From contig JAHIKF010000245.1 in assembly GCA_018897875.1 (NCBI GenBank), forward strand, positions 1-16,311: DNA of 16,311 bases, given 5' to 3'. The notes beneath the pieces were generated by a model that did not search any database, was not told the origin of the DNA, and saw only the letters and a list, made by a program, of their open reading frames with translations. Positions within the stretch are counted from its first letter, which is position 1, and every line of letters begins with the position of its first letter. This DNA comes from Pseudomonadota bacterium. Lineage in GTDB: Bacteria; Desulfobacterota; Desulfobaccia; Desulfobaccales; 0-14-0-80-60-11. Shown one piece after another: positions 4,941 to 12,236 of this stretch. The position numbers were made by a program, and so were the translations under genes.

Positions 4941-7178
4941 CTACTGTTTTTTCACCGGCCCCCGCGCCTTATTCAGCCGGGCCGCCAGCCGGGCGGGCTC
5001 CGGGCTCTGCTCCATCTGGTCCAGGGTCAGGGGTAGCTTGACCCGCCAGTTAGGGTGCTCTTGTCTGGTACCCGGCAGGTTTTGCTGCTCCGGCGCCCCG
5101 AAGACCTCCTCCAGGCGGACCTCCATGAGGGCGGCCTCACTCTGGGCCAGATATTCCAAAACCGCCTCCCGCAAGTTCCGGGGACAGGATTCACCAGCCT
5201 CGGGCTTCGAAGCCGCGTCATCGGGCAGCAAGCCCCGGTGTTCCAGGTCCTCCAGCAGAAACCGGCGGTCTATCTCCCGGGCTGCAGCATCGGCCTCCGC
5301 CAGGCGGGCTTCGGGGTACAGGTTCAACGTCCGCTTCAGGGCCAGGTCATGCCCCTGCCAGAATCCCGTCAGGGTGGGCAGGTCATGGGTGGTTACCGTG
5401 GCCATGGCCCGGGACGGGTACGCCTCCGGGGCCAGGAAGTGGCGATTGCCGTCCCGTTCAAAGTAAAAGACCCGGTAGGAAAAGATTCCGGACTTGCCCA
5501 GCTCCCGCCGGATGCGGGGCGGCACGGTGCCCAGGTCCTCCCCGATGATCAGGGCGCGCCGGCGCACGCTCTCCAGGGCCAGGATGGCCAGGAGTTCCCG
5601 GGCCGGGTAGGTGACATAGGCGCCCCGGACCGCCTCCGCCCCGTGGGGGATCCACAACAGGCGAAAAAGTCCCATGACGTGGTCCATCCGCAGCATGCCG
5701 CCGGGCGGGAGGTTGGCCCGGAGGGTGTCGATAAACAACTGGTAGCCCGAGGCCCGGAGGCGCTCCGGGATCAGGGGCGGCAGCCCCCAGTTCTGCCCCT
5801 GGGGGTTAAAGGCGTCGGGAGGCGCGCCGATGGCCGGCCCCCGGGCAAAGAGCTCCTGGTGGGCCCAGGTGTCGAAGCCCCCGGGACTCGCACCCAGGGC
5901 CAGGTCCTCGTAGAGCGTGAACGGCAGGCCCTGGTTTTGAGCCTCCTGGCAAACCTGGCCCAGTTGGGTCGCGGCCAGCCATTGCCCATACTGATAAAAC
6001 CGGACCACGTTCACGTGCTCCCGGGCGAACTCTGCCACCGCGGGGCTCTCGGGGTGCTGATAGGGTCCGGGCCAGCGGCGCCAGTCGCCTTGGGCAAGCT
6101 GATCTACCAGGGCTGAAAACTGGCCGAACCTGGCCAGGGACTCGCCTCCGGCCGCCACAAATCGGGCGAACTCCTGCCCCCGGTCCGAGAGGGGGGGAGC
6201 CTCCGGAACGCCGTGCGCCTCGCAGAACGTCTCATACAGGAGCTTCAGGACCCGGCGCTTTAAACGGTGGACTTCCCCGTAAGACACCAGGGAAGCTGCG
6301 GCCAGGCGGGCTTTAGCGGCCCGAAATTCCGGGCTGGCCACGAGATCCTGGGCCTTCCGGCAGTCCGCCATCTCCGGCGCCGCCTCCAGGCTCAGGTACA
6401 AAACATTGAGGAAAATCCGGCTGGTGGGAGCATAGGGACTGGGGTCGGCTGTGGCTCGCCCCCCGGCCGCATGGAGGGGATTGACCCCCACAAACGCCGC
6501 CCCCAGGGGTCCGGCCCAGCGGATAACCTCCATCAGATCGGCAAAATCCCCCACGCCCCAGTTGGCCCGGCTCCTCAAGGCATAGAGCGGCAAATTGAAA
6601 CCCCAGGCCCGGCGGCCCTCCTCCAGCCAGGCCGGCGCATACGCCTGGGGCGGCGCCGCGATCAGCCGGGTGCGGCCGCTTTCCGACCGGCCGCCGCTCC
6701 GCACTTTCAGGGTCAGATCGTAATATCCCAACTCCAGGTCCGCGGGCAGGGGCAACCGCACCGCGACCCGAAATCCTCCCGGAACCGCCCGGCTTTTCAG
6801 CCGCCCGGCAACTTGGAGCCGCCTCTCCCACCGGTAACGCGCCCCCGTTTCGCTGACCATCTCCGCCAACACGTCCACTGCGGCCGGGGGCTCAGGCCCG
6901 GGGGACCATATCCGCATCGTCGCCCCGGACAGAGCCGGCGCGGGTTTGATGAGCTGCACCGGCGAAAGCATCGCCCCCCAGGAACCCAAACGCCGCCGGG
7001 CAATCTCCCGGTCCAGGCCCTCCTGGTCCTCCCAGTCCACGCCCATGGCGCTGAGCAGGTCCCGGTAGGTGGCCTGGGAGGTGCGGTGGCGGCGGCCAAA
7101 ATTGTCCCAGTACTGTGAGGTAATACCGCACAAGCTGCCCAGGACCGCAATTTTTTTGGGGGTGTCATTCCCAGCCAT
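4941..7178 (-). CDS. malQ: 4-alpha-glucanotransferase (amylomaltase), GH77
   Basis: Transfers 1,4-alpha-glucan segments between maltodextrins, releasing glucose; cytoplasmic. The 745 residues have the long architecture of E. coli-type MalQ: an N-terminal region with a beta-sandwich segment (about 85-175), then a GH77 barrel starting at RRAWGFNLPLYALRSRANWGVGD. The active-site loop DAFNPQGQNWGLPP is at 455-468. The nucleophile is Asp499 in RMDHVMGL, the acid/base is Glu547 in IGEDLGTVPP, and the third acid is Asp599 in TTHDLPT. All catalytic residues are intact. The ATG at 7178 is the first in-frame start after a TAG; AGGAG lies 13 nt upstream, a rather long spacing. The GH13 enzyme follows 140 bp downstream, separated by a hairpin doublet, so the two are probably co-expressed. 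Confidence 0.93.
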   Translation of the reverse strand: MAGNDTPKKIAVLGSLCGITSQYWDNFGRRHRTSQATYRDLLSAMGVDWEDQEGLDREIARRRLGSWGAMLSPVQLIKPAPALSGATMRIWSPGPEPPAAVDVLAEMVSETGARYRWERRLQVAGRLKSRAVPGGFRVAVRLPLPADLELGYYDLTLKVRSGGRSESGRTRLIAAPPQAYAPAWLEEGRRAWGFNLPLYALRSRANWGVGDFADLMEVIRWAGPLGAAFVGVNPLHAAGGRATADPSPYAPTSRIFLNVLYLSLEAAPEMADCRKAQDLVASPEFRAAKARLAAASLVSYGEVHRLKRRVLKLLYETFCEAHGVPEAPPLSDRGQEFARFVAAGGESLARFGQFSALVDQLAQGDWRRWPGPYQHPESPAVAEFAREHVNVVRFYQYGQWLAATQLGQVCQEAQNQGLPFTLYEDLALGASPGGFDTWAHQELFARGPAIGAPPDAFNPQGQNWGLPPLIPERLRASGYQLFIDTLRANLPPGGMLRMDHVMGLFRLLWIPHGAEAVRGAYVTYPARELLAILALESVRRRALIIGEDLGTVPPRIRRELGKSGIFSYRVFYFERDGNRHFLAPEAYPSRAMATVTTHDLPTLTGFWQGHDLALKRTLNLYPEARLAEADAAAREIDRRFLLEDLEHRGLLPDDAASKPEAGESCPRNLREAVLEYLAQSEAALMEVRLEEVFGAPEQQNLPGTRQEHPNWRVKLPLTLDQMEQSPEPARLAARLNKARGPVKKQ

Positions 7179-7230
7179 ACCCTAATCATTGCTCCTAAAT
7201 TTTTGGTTATCTTCTGGTCGGGAAAATCCC

Positions 7231-7305
7231 AGGGAGAAAAGCGGAGTCTCCCTGCCCCGAACAGACCTGTTCTTTATATGCCGTGCCCACAGATTTTTCC
7301 TGTGG
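7231..7305. other. Three consecutive small hairpins upstream of malQ
   Basis: AGGGAGA (7231-7237) pairs with TCTCCCT (7247-7253). GAACAG-AC-CTGTTC (7259-7272) is a perfect operator-like palindrome. CCACAG (7287-7292) pairs with CTGTGG (7300-7305). They lie 50-130 bp upstream of the malQ start and could be a binding site plus leader structures. None has an obvious terminator T-run on the minus strand. Confidence 0.35.
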
Positions 7306-7306
7306 T

Positions 7307-7379
7307 TGTCATTTTGAGCCGCCGCCGGCGATGAAGAATCTCGGTGTTCGAGACCCTTCGCCTGCGGCTCAGGGTGACA
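7307..7379. repeat. Inverted repeat of the GAAGAATCTC type
   Basis: TGTCATTTTGAGCCGC (7307-7322) and GCGGCTCAGGGTGACA (7364-7379) are imperfect inverted arms. Inner arms are GATGAAGAATCTC and GAGACCCTTCGCC. Intergenic repeats of this kind (TGTCATTCTGAG...GAAGAATCTC) are widespread in bacterial genomes. No coding content. Confidence 0.65.
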
Positions 7380-7404
7380 AAAAAGAAAATTTTGGGCAAT
7401 TATC

Positions 7405-7596
7405 AGTAGTGTCCGGTTAGGAAATTGCATGCGGTTGTTCTGCCCCCCCCAACCCTCTCCCCCCGAAGCGGGGGGAGAGGGTCAGGGTGAGGGGGAAGTA
7501 ATATTCTCGGTGCAAAAAGCGCCTTAGAGAATTTATGAATTGTTGAACGGCGTATAACGAGCATTCTCCTTTGCAAAAACCAAACCGGACACTGCT
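7405..7596. mobile_element. MITE-like non-autonomous element, 192 bp, with target duplication
   Basis: The termini are inverted: AGTAGTGTCCGGTTAGG at the left and, read inward on the other strand, AGCAGTGTCCGGTTTGG at the right (15 of 17 identical). Flanking it on both sides is the direct repeat GGGCAATTAT (7394-7403 and 7597-7606), a 10-bp target-site duplication. There is no transposase gene inside; the element carries a perfect G/C palindrome and an AT-richer right half. AGT(A/C)(G/C)TGTCCGGTTAG-type ends occur on DDE insertion sequences; the exact IS family is not determinable here. It sits between yhaN and malQ. Confidence 0.72.
7452..7482. repeat. Perfect 13-bp G/C palindrome inside the MITE
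   Basis: ACCCTCTCCCCCC (7452-7464), a five-base loop GAAGC, and GGGGGGAGAGGGT (7470-7482). It belongs to the common CCCTCTCCCC / GGGGAGAGGG repeat class with the adjacent CAGGGTGAGGGG tail. Its location within the terminal repeats suggests one repeat nested in another. Confidence 0.7.
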
Positions 7597-7602
7597 GGGC
7601 AA

Positions 7603-7617
7603 TTATTATCATAATAA
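7603..7617. other. AT-rich perfect palindrome
   Basis: TTATTAT-C-ATAATAA, 7 bp each side of a single base, overlapping the right-hand target duplication. In the yhaN direction it lies about 95 nt past the stop codon. It may be the insertion target preference of the MITE or an operator; no T-run terminator is evident. Confidence 0.35.
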
Positions 7618-7709
7618 GGATTCAGCCTGTCCTTCGCCAGATCTCTTTGAAATTTGGGGGACCATTTAAATTTACGGGGGAAAAAATTCCGGATAGAAGG
7701 TCTCACCCG

Positions 7710-10700
7710 TCATTGCCGCAGGAGGGCGTTGCTCGGCCCAATGCTGACCCGGCTGATCACCCCATCGGCGATGGCAAAGCAGGCCAGCGCGGTTTCCTGG
7801 TGGCCGGGGTCCCGGCGGACCGCGGCGATGAGGTCGATAAATTCCGGGTGACAGGAAAACAGGAGCACCTGCTGCTCCCGGGCGAAATCCAGGATGACCC
7901 GGGCGGCGTTCTGGCGCCGGGCCGGGTCGAACTTCACCAGCACGTCGTCCAGGATGACGGGCACGGGTTCGGAGTGGCGCCCGAACTCCCGGGCCAACCC
8001 CAGGCGGATGGATAGGTAGACCTGATCCGCCAACCCGGCGCTCCAGGCCACCTCTTCTTTCCGGGCCAGCGACTTATCCTCCAGGTGGACCCCGTCCTCG
8101 CCCACCGCGGCCAGGAGACGGTAGCGGCCATGGGCCATGGTGTTGAGGAACCGGTCCGCCTCCCGAATCACCTGGGGCTGCCGCTCCCGTTCGTAAACGC
8201 CCCGGGCTTCCTCCAGGAGATGGCGGCACACCATGAGGGTGGCCCAGCGCCGGGTGGCGTCGGTCAGCTGCTCCTGAACGGTGCGCTGCTGGAAGAGCAG
8301 ATCGCTCAACTGCTCGTCTTGTTCCATTGATTTCAACTTGCCCTTGAGATCCCCGATTTCCTGATCATCTGCCGAAATGAGGCTCGAAAGCTCACTTAGG
8401 CGAGCCTGGAGGCGTTCCTTCTCCCCTCGCAGTTCCAGGGGATCGGTGCGGCTCAGTTCCTCTTCCAGGGCCGCCTGGGCCTCCCGGGTGCCGGCCATGC
8501 GGTAGAGGGCGGTCTCTTCGGTCGAGATCTGCTGCATATGTCCCTGCCATTCCCCATATGCCACCCCCCGCCGCCTAAAATCCTCAGCGTCGGCCGCCCC
8601 GGCCTGGCGCAGCAGGTCGTCCCCTTCCCGCTTCAGTTCCTGTCCGCGACTGTTCAGGATGTCCAGGGCCTGGGTGGCAGCCTCCAGCTTTTCGGTGAGC
8701 CCCCGCTGCTGCTGGCTGGCCGTTAAGGCTGCAGCCAGGGCCCGGCGGAGGGCGTCCAGTTCCTCCACCCCGGGCTCCGCCGCGACAGGGGTGCGGCCGC
8801 AGGCCCTGAGCCCCTGGCCGATTCGCTCTCGAGCCGCAGCTATGTAGTCGGACATCTGCTGCACGCGGCGGCTTTGGTGGTCCAGGACCCGACTTGCGGC
8901 CCGGGCATTTTCCACCGCCTGGAGCACCGCTTCAAAGCCTTCCGGGCGCACCGCCTCCGAAAAGCCCCGGTCGGTGAGCCACCCGGCCCACTCATCCTGA
9001 AGGCGCTTCAAGTCACCGATGGCCTGCTCCGTTTCCGCCTGCCCCTTGGCAAGCCGCTCCCTGGCCTGGGCCAGATGGTCCTCGGCCTGGCGCCGGTCCT
9101 GTTCCCGGGCCTGCCAGTCCCTAAGCTGGTCTGCGGCCTGTTCCAATTCCCCGGCCATCTCCTCCAGGCCCATGACGTCGGCCGGCGCTTCCCGGTCCAT
9201 GATCTGCGCCGCCCGGGCAATCTCGGCCTCCGCCGCCTCGATCTGCCCTTCCAGGTCGGTGATGGCCTCCGAGAGACCGGCCTGGTTCCCCTCCACCTGC
9301 TCCAATTCTTGCTCCATGGCGGCGCGACGCTGGCCTTCCACCGCGGCTTGCCGACGGGACAGCCAGAAAAACAGTCCCGCCAGCACCAGGCCGCCGCCGG
9401 CAATCAGGCCGCCGGCCAGGTAATCCCGGCGCCAGAGAAAAAAACCGCCCAGACTTAGCCCCACCACCAGACAGGAAGGGCTCAGCCATCCGGGCAAGGC
9501 GGCCGCCGTTGGCGCCGCCAGTTGCCCCTGAAGCGCCGCCACCCGGGCCTCGGCCTCGTCCCGGGCGCTCACCCGGCCCCGGAGCTTCTCCGCCAGAACC
9601 TCCCGCTGCTGCAACCAGGCCCGCAGCCGCCGCACCGCCTCCTGCTGCCGCCCCAGTTCCTGCTGGTCGGTAAGGCGCGGGGCCGGAAGGTCTTGTAAAT
9701 GCCGGACGGCGGCTTCGGCTTGTTTTTGAGCCTCGGTCTCGGCCTCGGCCAGGGCTCGCCCCTGAGCCCGGGCAGCCTCAAACCGTCGCTCCGCCGCATT
9801 CAGCTGCCGGCCGAACTCGGCCACCCGCTGGCGCACCTGCACCGAGGTATCCACCGCGGCCAGGCGCGGCCCATCCCAGGCCGGCCCCAGCTCTCGCAGT
9901 TTGCGCCCGAACTCCGTCTGCGCCTGGTCCAGGTCGCCCTTGGCGGCGGGATAGTCCTCCAGGGCTTGGGCCAGCTTATCCCGCTCGCCGGCCAGGGCCT
10001 CGATGACATCCCGGCCGGCCAGGACCGCCTCATCCGGGGTGAGCCGGCCCAACTGCTCTTTAAGGCCTGCGGCCTCCCCCTCTCGCTGCTTCCGGCTCTG
10101 GCGATTTGCGTCCAGCTCTTTATGGAGACCCTCCAGGCGCTCGAGACCGTTCACCGGAAAATTTTGGGCATACTCCACCTCAACGGCCTTCTCCCGGGCC
10201 AGGTTCCGGTTCGCCCAGGGCACTCGGGCCTGCTCCAACCGCTCCACCCGCCCCAGTTCCCGGCGGCGGTCCTCAACCTCCTGACGGTTGCCGTCTACCC
10301 GCTCATCCAGATATTCCCGTTGACGCTGGCCCTCGGCATAGGCGGCGGCCTGACCCTGGACCTCCCGGAGACGATGCTCCATTCTTTTCAGATCATTAAG
10401 GAGAAGATTGATCCGCTGCGTGCGGCCCCCTTTTTTCAAGAGGGTGTCCGATTCTTTGTCCAGGTGCTTCATAACTTCGGGCACCGAGGCGCTCCCCAAC
10501 CCGGTCCCCGCCGCCAACAGGCGGCCCCGCACCCCTTCCTGGGACAACACCCCCAGCCCCTGCAATTCTTCCAACCCCACCGCAAACACGTGCTTAAACG
10601 TCTCCCGGTCCAGCCCCCCCAGCAGGATCAGGGCCGGCTCGGCCTGCATCGTGGTCCCGCCGGCCTGGGTTAGGGTGGCCGGGTGGCGTCCGGCCCGCTC

Positions 10701-10955
10701 GATGGTATAGCGACGGCCGTCATGCATGACCACCTGGAGGCGGCCGCCGTGGTTGCCGCCGCGCAAGGGATCGTAATCATTGCGCTTGGGGGCTCGCCGG
10801 GGAAAGCCGCAGAGCAGGGTGCGCAGAAATTCCATCAAGGTGGTTTTGCCGGATTCGTTGTCCCCCACGAACAGCACCAGACCGGGCGGCAGGTCTTGTA
10901 CTCCCTGATCGTGGTAAATCCCGAAACCGTCGAGGTGAAAGCCGCTTATATACAT
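7710..10955 (-). CDS. yhaN: YhaN-family Rad50/SbcC-like ATPase with membrane hairpin
   Basis: A 1081-residue SMC-like ATPase predicted to power and regulate the YhaO nuclease in DNA-end processing. Walker A GDNESGKTT is at 31-39. Long coiled coil runs from about 180 to 480 and from 535 to 905, rich in Glu/Gln/Arg/Ala. Two hydrophobic helices (about 488-507 and 513-532, around LSPSCLVVGLSLGGFFLW and GGLIAGGGLVLAGLFFWL) interrupt it, as known for YhaN; there is no CxxC zinc hook, which separates it from SbcC. The C-terminal head has signature WSAGLADQ (971-978), Walker B VILDD (Asp1003-Asp1004), D-loop KFDP and the switch His1036 in FSCHP. The ATG is three bases after the yhaO stop, and its SD (GAGGAA) lies in the yhaO 3' end, so translation is coupled. 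Full length, with no damage. Confidence 0.88.
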   Translation of the reverse strand: MYISGFHLDGFGIYHDQGVQDLPPGLVLFVGDNESGKTTLMEFLRTLLCGFPRRAPKRNDYDPLRGGNHGGRLQVVMHDGRRYTIERAGRHPATLTQAGGTTMQAEPALILLGGLDRETFKHVFAVGLEELQGLGVLSQEGVRGRLLAAGTGLGSASVPEVMKHLDKESDTLLKKGGRTQRINLLLNDLKRMEHRLREVQGQAAAYAEGQRQREYLDERVDGNRQEVEDRRRELGRVERLEQARVPWANRNLAREKAVEVEYAQNFPVNGLERLEGLHKELDANRQSRKQREGEAAGLKEQLGRLTPDEAVLAGRDVIEALAGERDKLAQALEDYPAAKGDLDQAQTEFGRKLRELGPAWDGPRLAAVDTSVQVRQRVAEFGRQLNAAERRFEAARAQGRALAEAETEAQKQAEAAVRHLQDLPAPRLTDQQELGRQQEAVRRLRAWLQQREVLAEKLRGRVSARDEAEARVAALQGQLAAPTAAALPGWLSPSCLVVGLSLGGFFLWRRDYLAGGLIAGGGLVLAGLFFWLSRRQAAVEGQRRAAMEQELEQVEGNQAGLSEAITDLEGQIEAAEAEIARAAQIMDREAPADVMGLEEMAGELEQAADQLRDWQAREQDRRQAEDHLAQARERLAKGQAETEQAIGDLKRLQDEWAGWLTDRGFSEAVRPEGFEAVLQAVENARAASRVLDHQSRRVQQMSDYIAAARERIGQGLRACGRTPVAAEPGVEELDALRRALAAALTASQQQRGLTEKLEAATQALDILNSRGQELKREGDDLLRQAGAADAEDFRRRGVAYGEWQGHMQQISTEETALYRMAGTREAQAALEEELSRTDPLELRGEKERLQARLSELSSLISADDQEIGDLKGKLKSMEQDEQLSDLLFQQRTVQEQLTDATRRWATLMVCRHLLEEARGVYERERQPQVIREADRFLNTMAHGRYRLLAAVGEDGVHLEDKSLARKEEVAWSAGLADQVYLSIRLGLAREFGRHSEPVPVILDDVLVKFDPARRQNAARVILDFAREQQVLLFSCHPEFIDLIAAVRRDPGHQETALACFAIADGVISRVSIGPSNALLRQ

Positions 10956-10958
10956 CAG

Positions 10959-12236
10959 TTATTCTTCCTCGGGCAGCAACTGGTCCACTCCCCAGACCTC
11001 GGCGTCATTGAGGATCGACAGTAGTTCGTCGTCGGCCAACTGCTCCAGCCCCGCGGCGATCACCCGGTGTTCCGGCCTTTGCGTCAGCACCTCTCTGAGC
11101 CCCGCCCCGGGGTTTTCCCGGGCGCGCAGGTTCTGGGCGGCGTTGAGAAAGTCGCCGACGAAATCCTGCACCAGTCGCCGCTGGTTCAGGTCCAGGGGCG
11201 GCCGGGTCCGGTTCTGGACCGATTCCACCCAGACGAAATCAGGGCGCTCCGGCTCCCCCTCCCGCAAAGGCTCCGCCAGATCCCGCTCCAGATCGATTCT
11301 CCGGGCCATTTCCCGGTGCAGCTCCCCTCGGCCGGTCAGGTTGAGGCGCAGGATGACGGCCCGACCCTCGGCCCCGGCCCGCACCTCCTCCCGCACCCGG
11401 ACCAATTCGTCCAGCAGGTCATCCCAGGTCGAAAGCCTGCCGATGTCCAGGTCTTCGATAAACCAGCGCACCACGTCAGTGGCCATGAACGTGGGCGTGA
11501 TACGGCGGGCGCCATCCACCCGCACCAGGTAGCAGCCCCGGGGGCCCATTTCCCGCCGGTTGCGCCCCTGGGGGTTGCCGGGGTAAACGATGTACGGCTC
11601 CTGCCCCCGCAGGATCTGCCGGGTGTGAATGTGTCCCAAGGCCCAGTAGTCCATACCGGCGGCCGTTAGGTCCTCCACCCCGCACGGGGCGTAATTGTCA
11701 TGGTTGGGGTCGCCGCCGACGTTGCAGTGGAGCACCCCGATGGCAAAAGGCGCCTCCGGGTCCCGCCGGAAGCCGGGCGCCAGATTGACGTTCACTTCCT
11801 TGACCGGGTAACTGATGCCGTAAATGTGGGCCAGGGTGGCGCCGTGCCGCTGCATGGGAAAGCATTCCACGCTTTGGCCCCCGAAGCGCTCCGCCTGCGC
11901 CGGCATCGTCAGGTGGGCTTCCCAGCCGGAGAGGGGATCATGGTTGCCATGGGCCACAAAACACCGGAGGCCCGCGTCACCGGCTTTCCGGATGGCGTCC
12001 CGGAACCGCAGTTGGGCCCGCAGGCTGCGGTTCTCGCCGTCGTGCACGTCCCCGGCCACGATGATGAAATCCACCGCCTCCCCGATGGCCAGGTCGATGA
12101 TCCGGTCGAAGGCGGTAAACGTCGCCTCCCGCAACACTGCGGCAATGGCGGGCGCCGCCGCGTGGATTCCCTCGAAGGGGCTGTCCAGGTGCAGGTCGGC
12201 GCAATGCACAAAGCTGAAGGGCACGGATGCGGTCAT
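10959..12236 (-). CDS. yhaO: YhaO-family DNA-repair exonuclease (Mre11/SbcD-like metallophosphoesterase)
   Basis: A 425-residue calcineurin-like phosphoesterase expected to cut DNA as the nuclease partner of YhaN. All metal-binding motifs are present: HCADLHLDSP (Asp14, His16), IIVAGDVHD (Asp63), VAHGNHDPLSG (Asn98, His99), IGVLHCNVGG (His170) and YWALGHIHTRQ (His202, His204). The C-terminal part (from about 260) is a YhaO-type accessory region ending in an acidic tail. Its ATG overlaps the TGA of the upstream sensor gene in an ATGA quadruplet, with AGGA as SD. The yhaN start follows three bases after its stop. Order sensor-yhaO-yhaN indicates one operon. B. subtilis yhaO-yhaN is the nearest named precedent. 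Confidence 0.9.
   Translation of the reverse strand: MTASVPFSFVHCADLHLDSPFEGIHAAAPAIAAVLREATFTAFDRIIDLAIGEAVDFIIVAGDVHDGENRSLRAQLRFRDAIRKAGDAGLRCFVAHGNHDPLSGWEAHLTMPAQAERFGGQSVECFPMQRHGATLAHIYGISYPVKEVNVNLAPGFRRDPEAPFAIGVLHCNVGGDPNHDNYAPCGVEDLTAAGMDYWALGHIHTRQILRGQEPYIVYPGNPQGRNRREMGPRGCYLVRVDGARRITPTFMATDVVRWFIEDLDIGRLSTWDDLLDELVRVREEVRAGAEGRAVILRLNLTGRGELHREMARRIDLERDLAEPLREGEPERPDFVWVESVQNRTRPPLDLNQRRLVQDFVGDFLNAAQNLRARENPGAGLREVLTQRPEHRVIAAGLEQLADDELLSILNDAEVWGVDQLLPEEE

Noticed and set aside
5055..6116. Long plus-strand open frame (353 codons) opposite malQ
   Set aside because: Composition-driven antisense frame of a high-GC gene. Its translation is Gly/Gln/Pro-rich with no domain, and malQ on the other strand has all catalytic motifs.
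6267..7118. Plus-strand open frame of 283 codons opposite the malQ 5' half
   Set aside because: Same explanation as the other antisense frames; Arg/Pro/Gly-rich with no recognisable domain.
6797..7189. Minus-strand frame starting at an ATG 11 bases before the malQ start
   Set aside because: The ATG is only two bases from AGGAG, too close for use. The translation is Trp/Pro/Arg-rich and overlaps malQ in another frame.
7259..7272. GAACAGACCTGTTC considered as a LexA (Cheo-type) box
   Set aside because: The spacer between GAAC and GTTC is six rather than four bases, and no SOS gene follows; retained only as an unassigned palindrome.
7403..7612. Short minus-strand open frames inside the MITE as possible transposase remnants
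   Set aside because: The translation is explained by the G/C palindrome (LTLTLSPRFGGRG is typical of that repeat), and no DDE motif or transposase block is present.
9699..10673. Plus-strand open frame of 324 codons opposite yhaN
   Set aside because: It lies antisense to the coiled coil of an intact yhaN, has Leu/Pro/Gln-rich low-complexity composition, and shows no SD or family resemblance.
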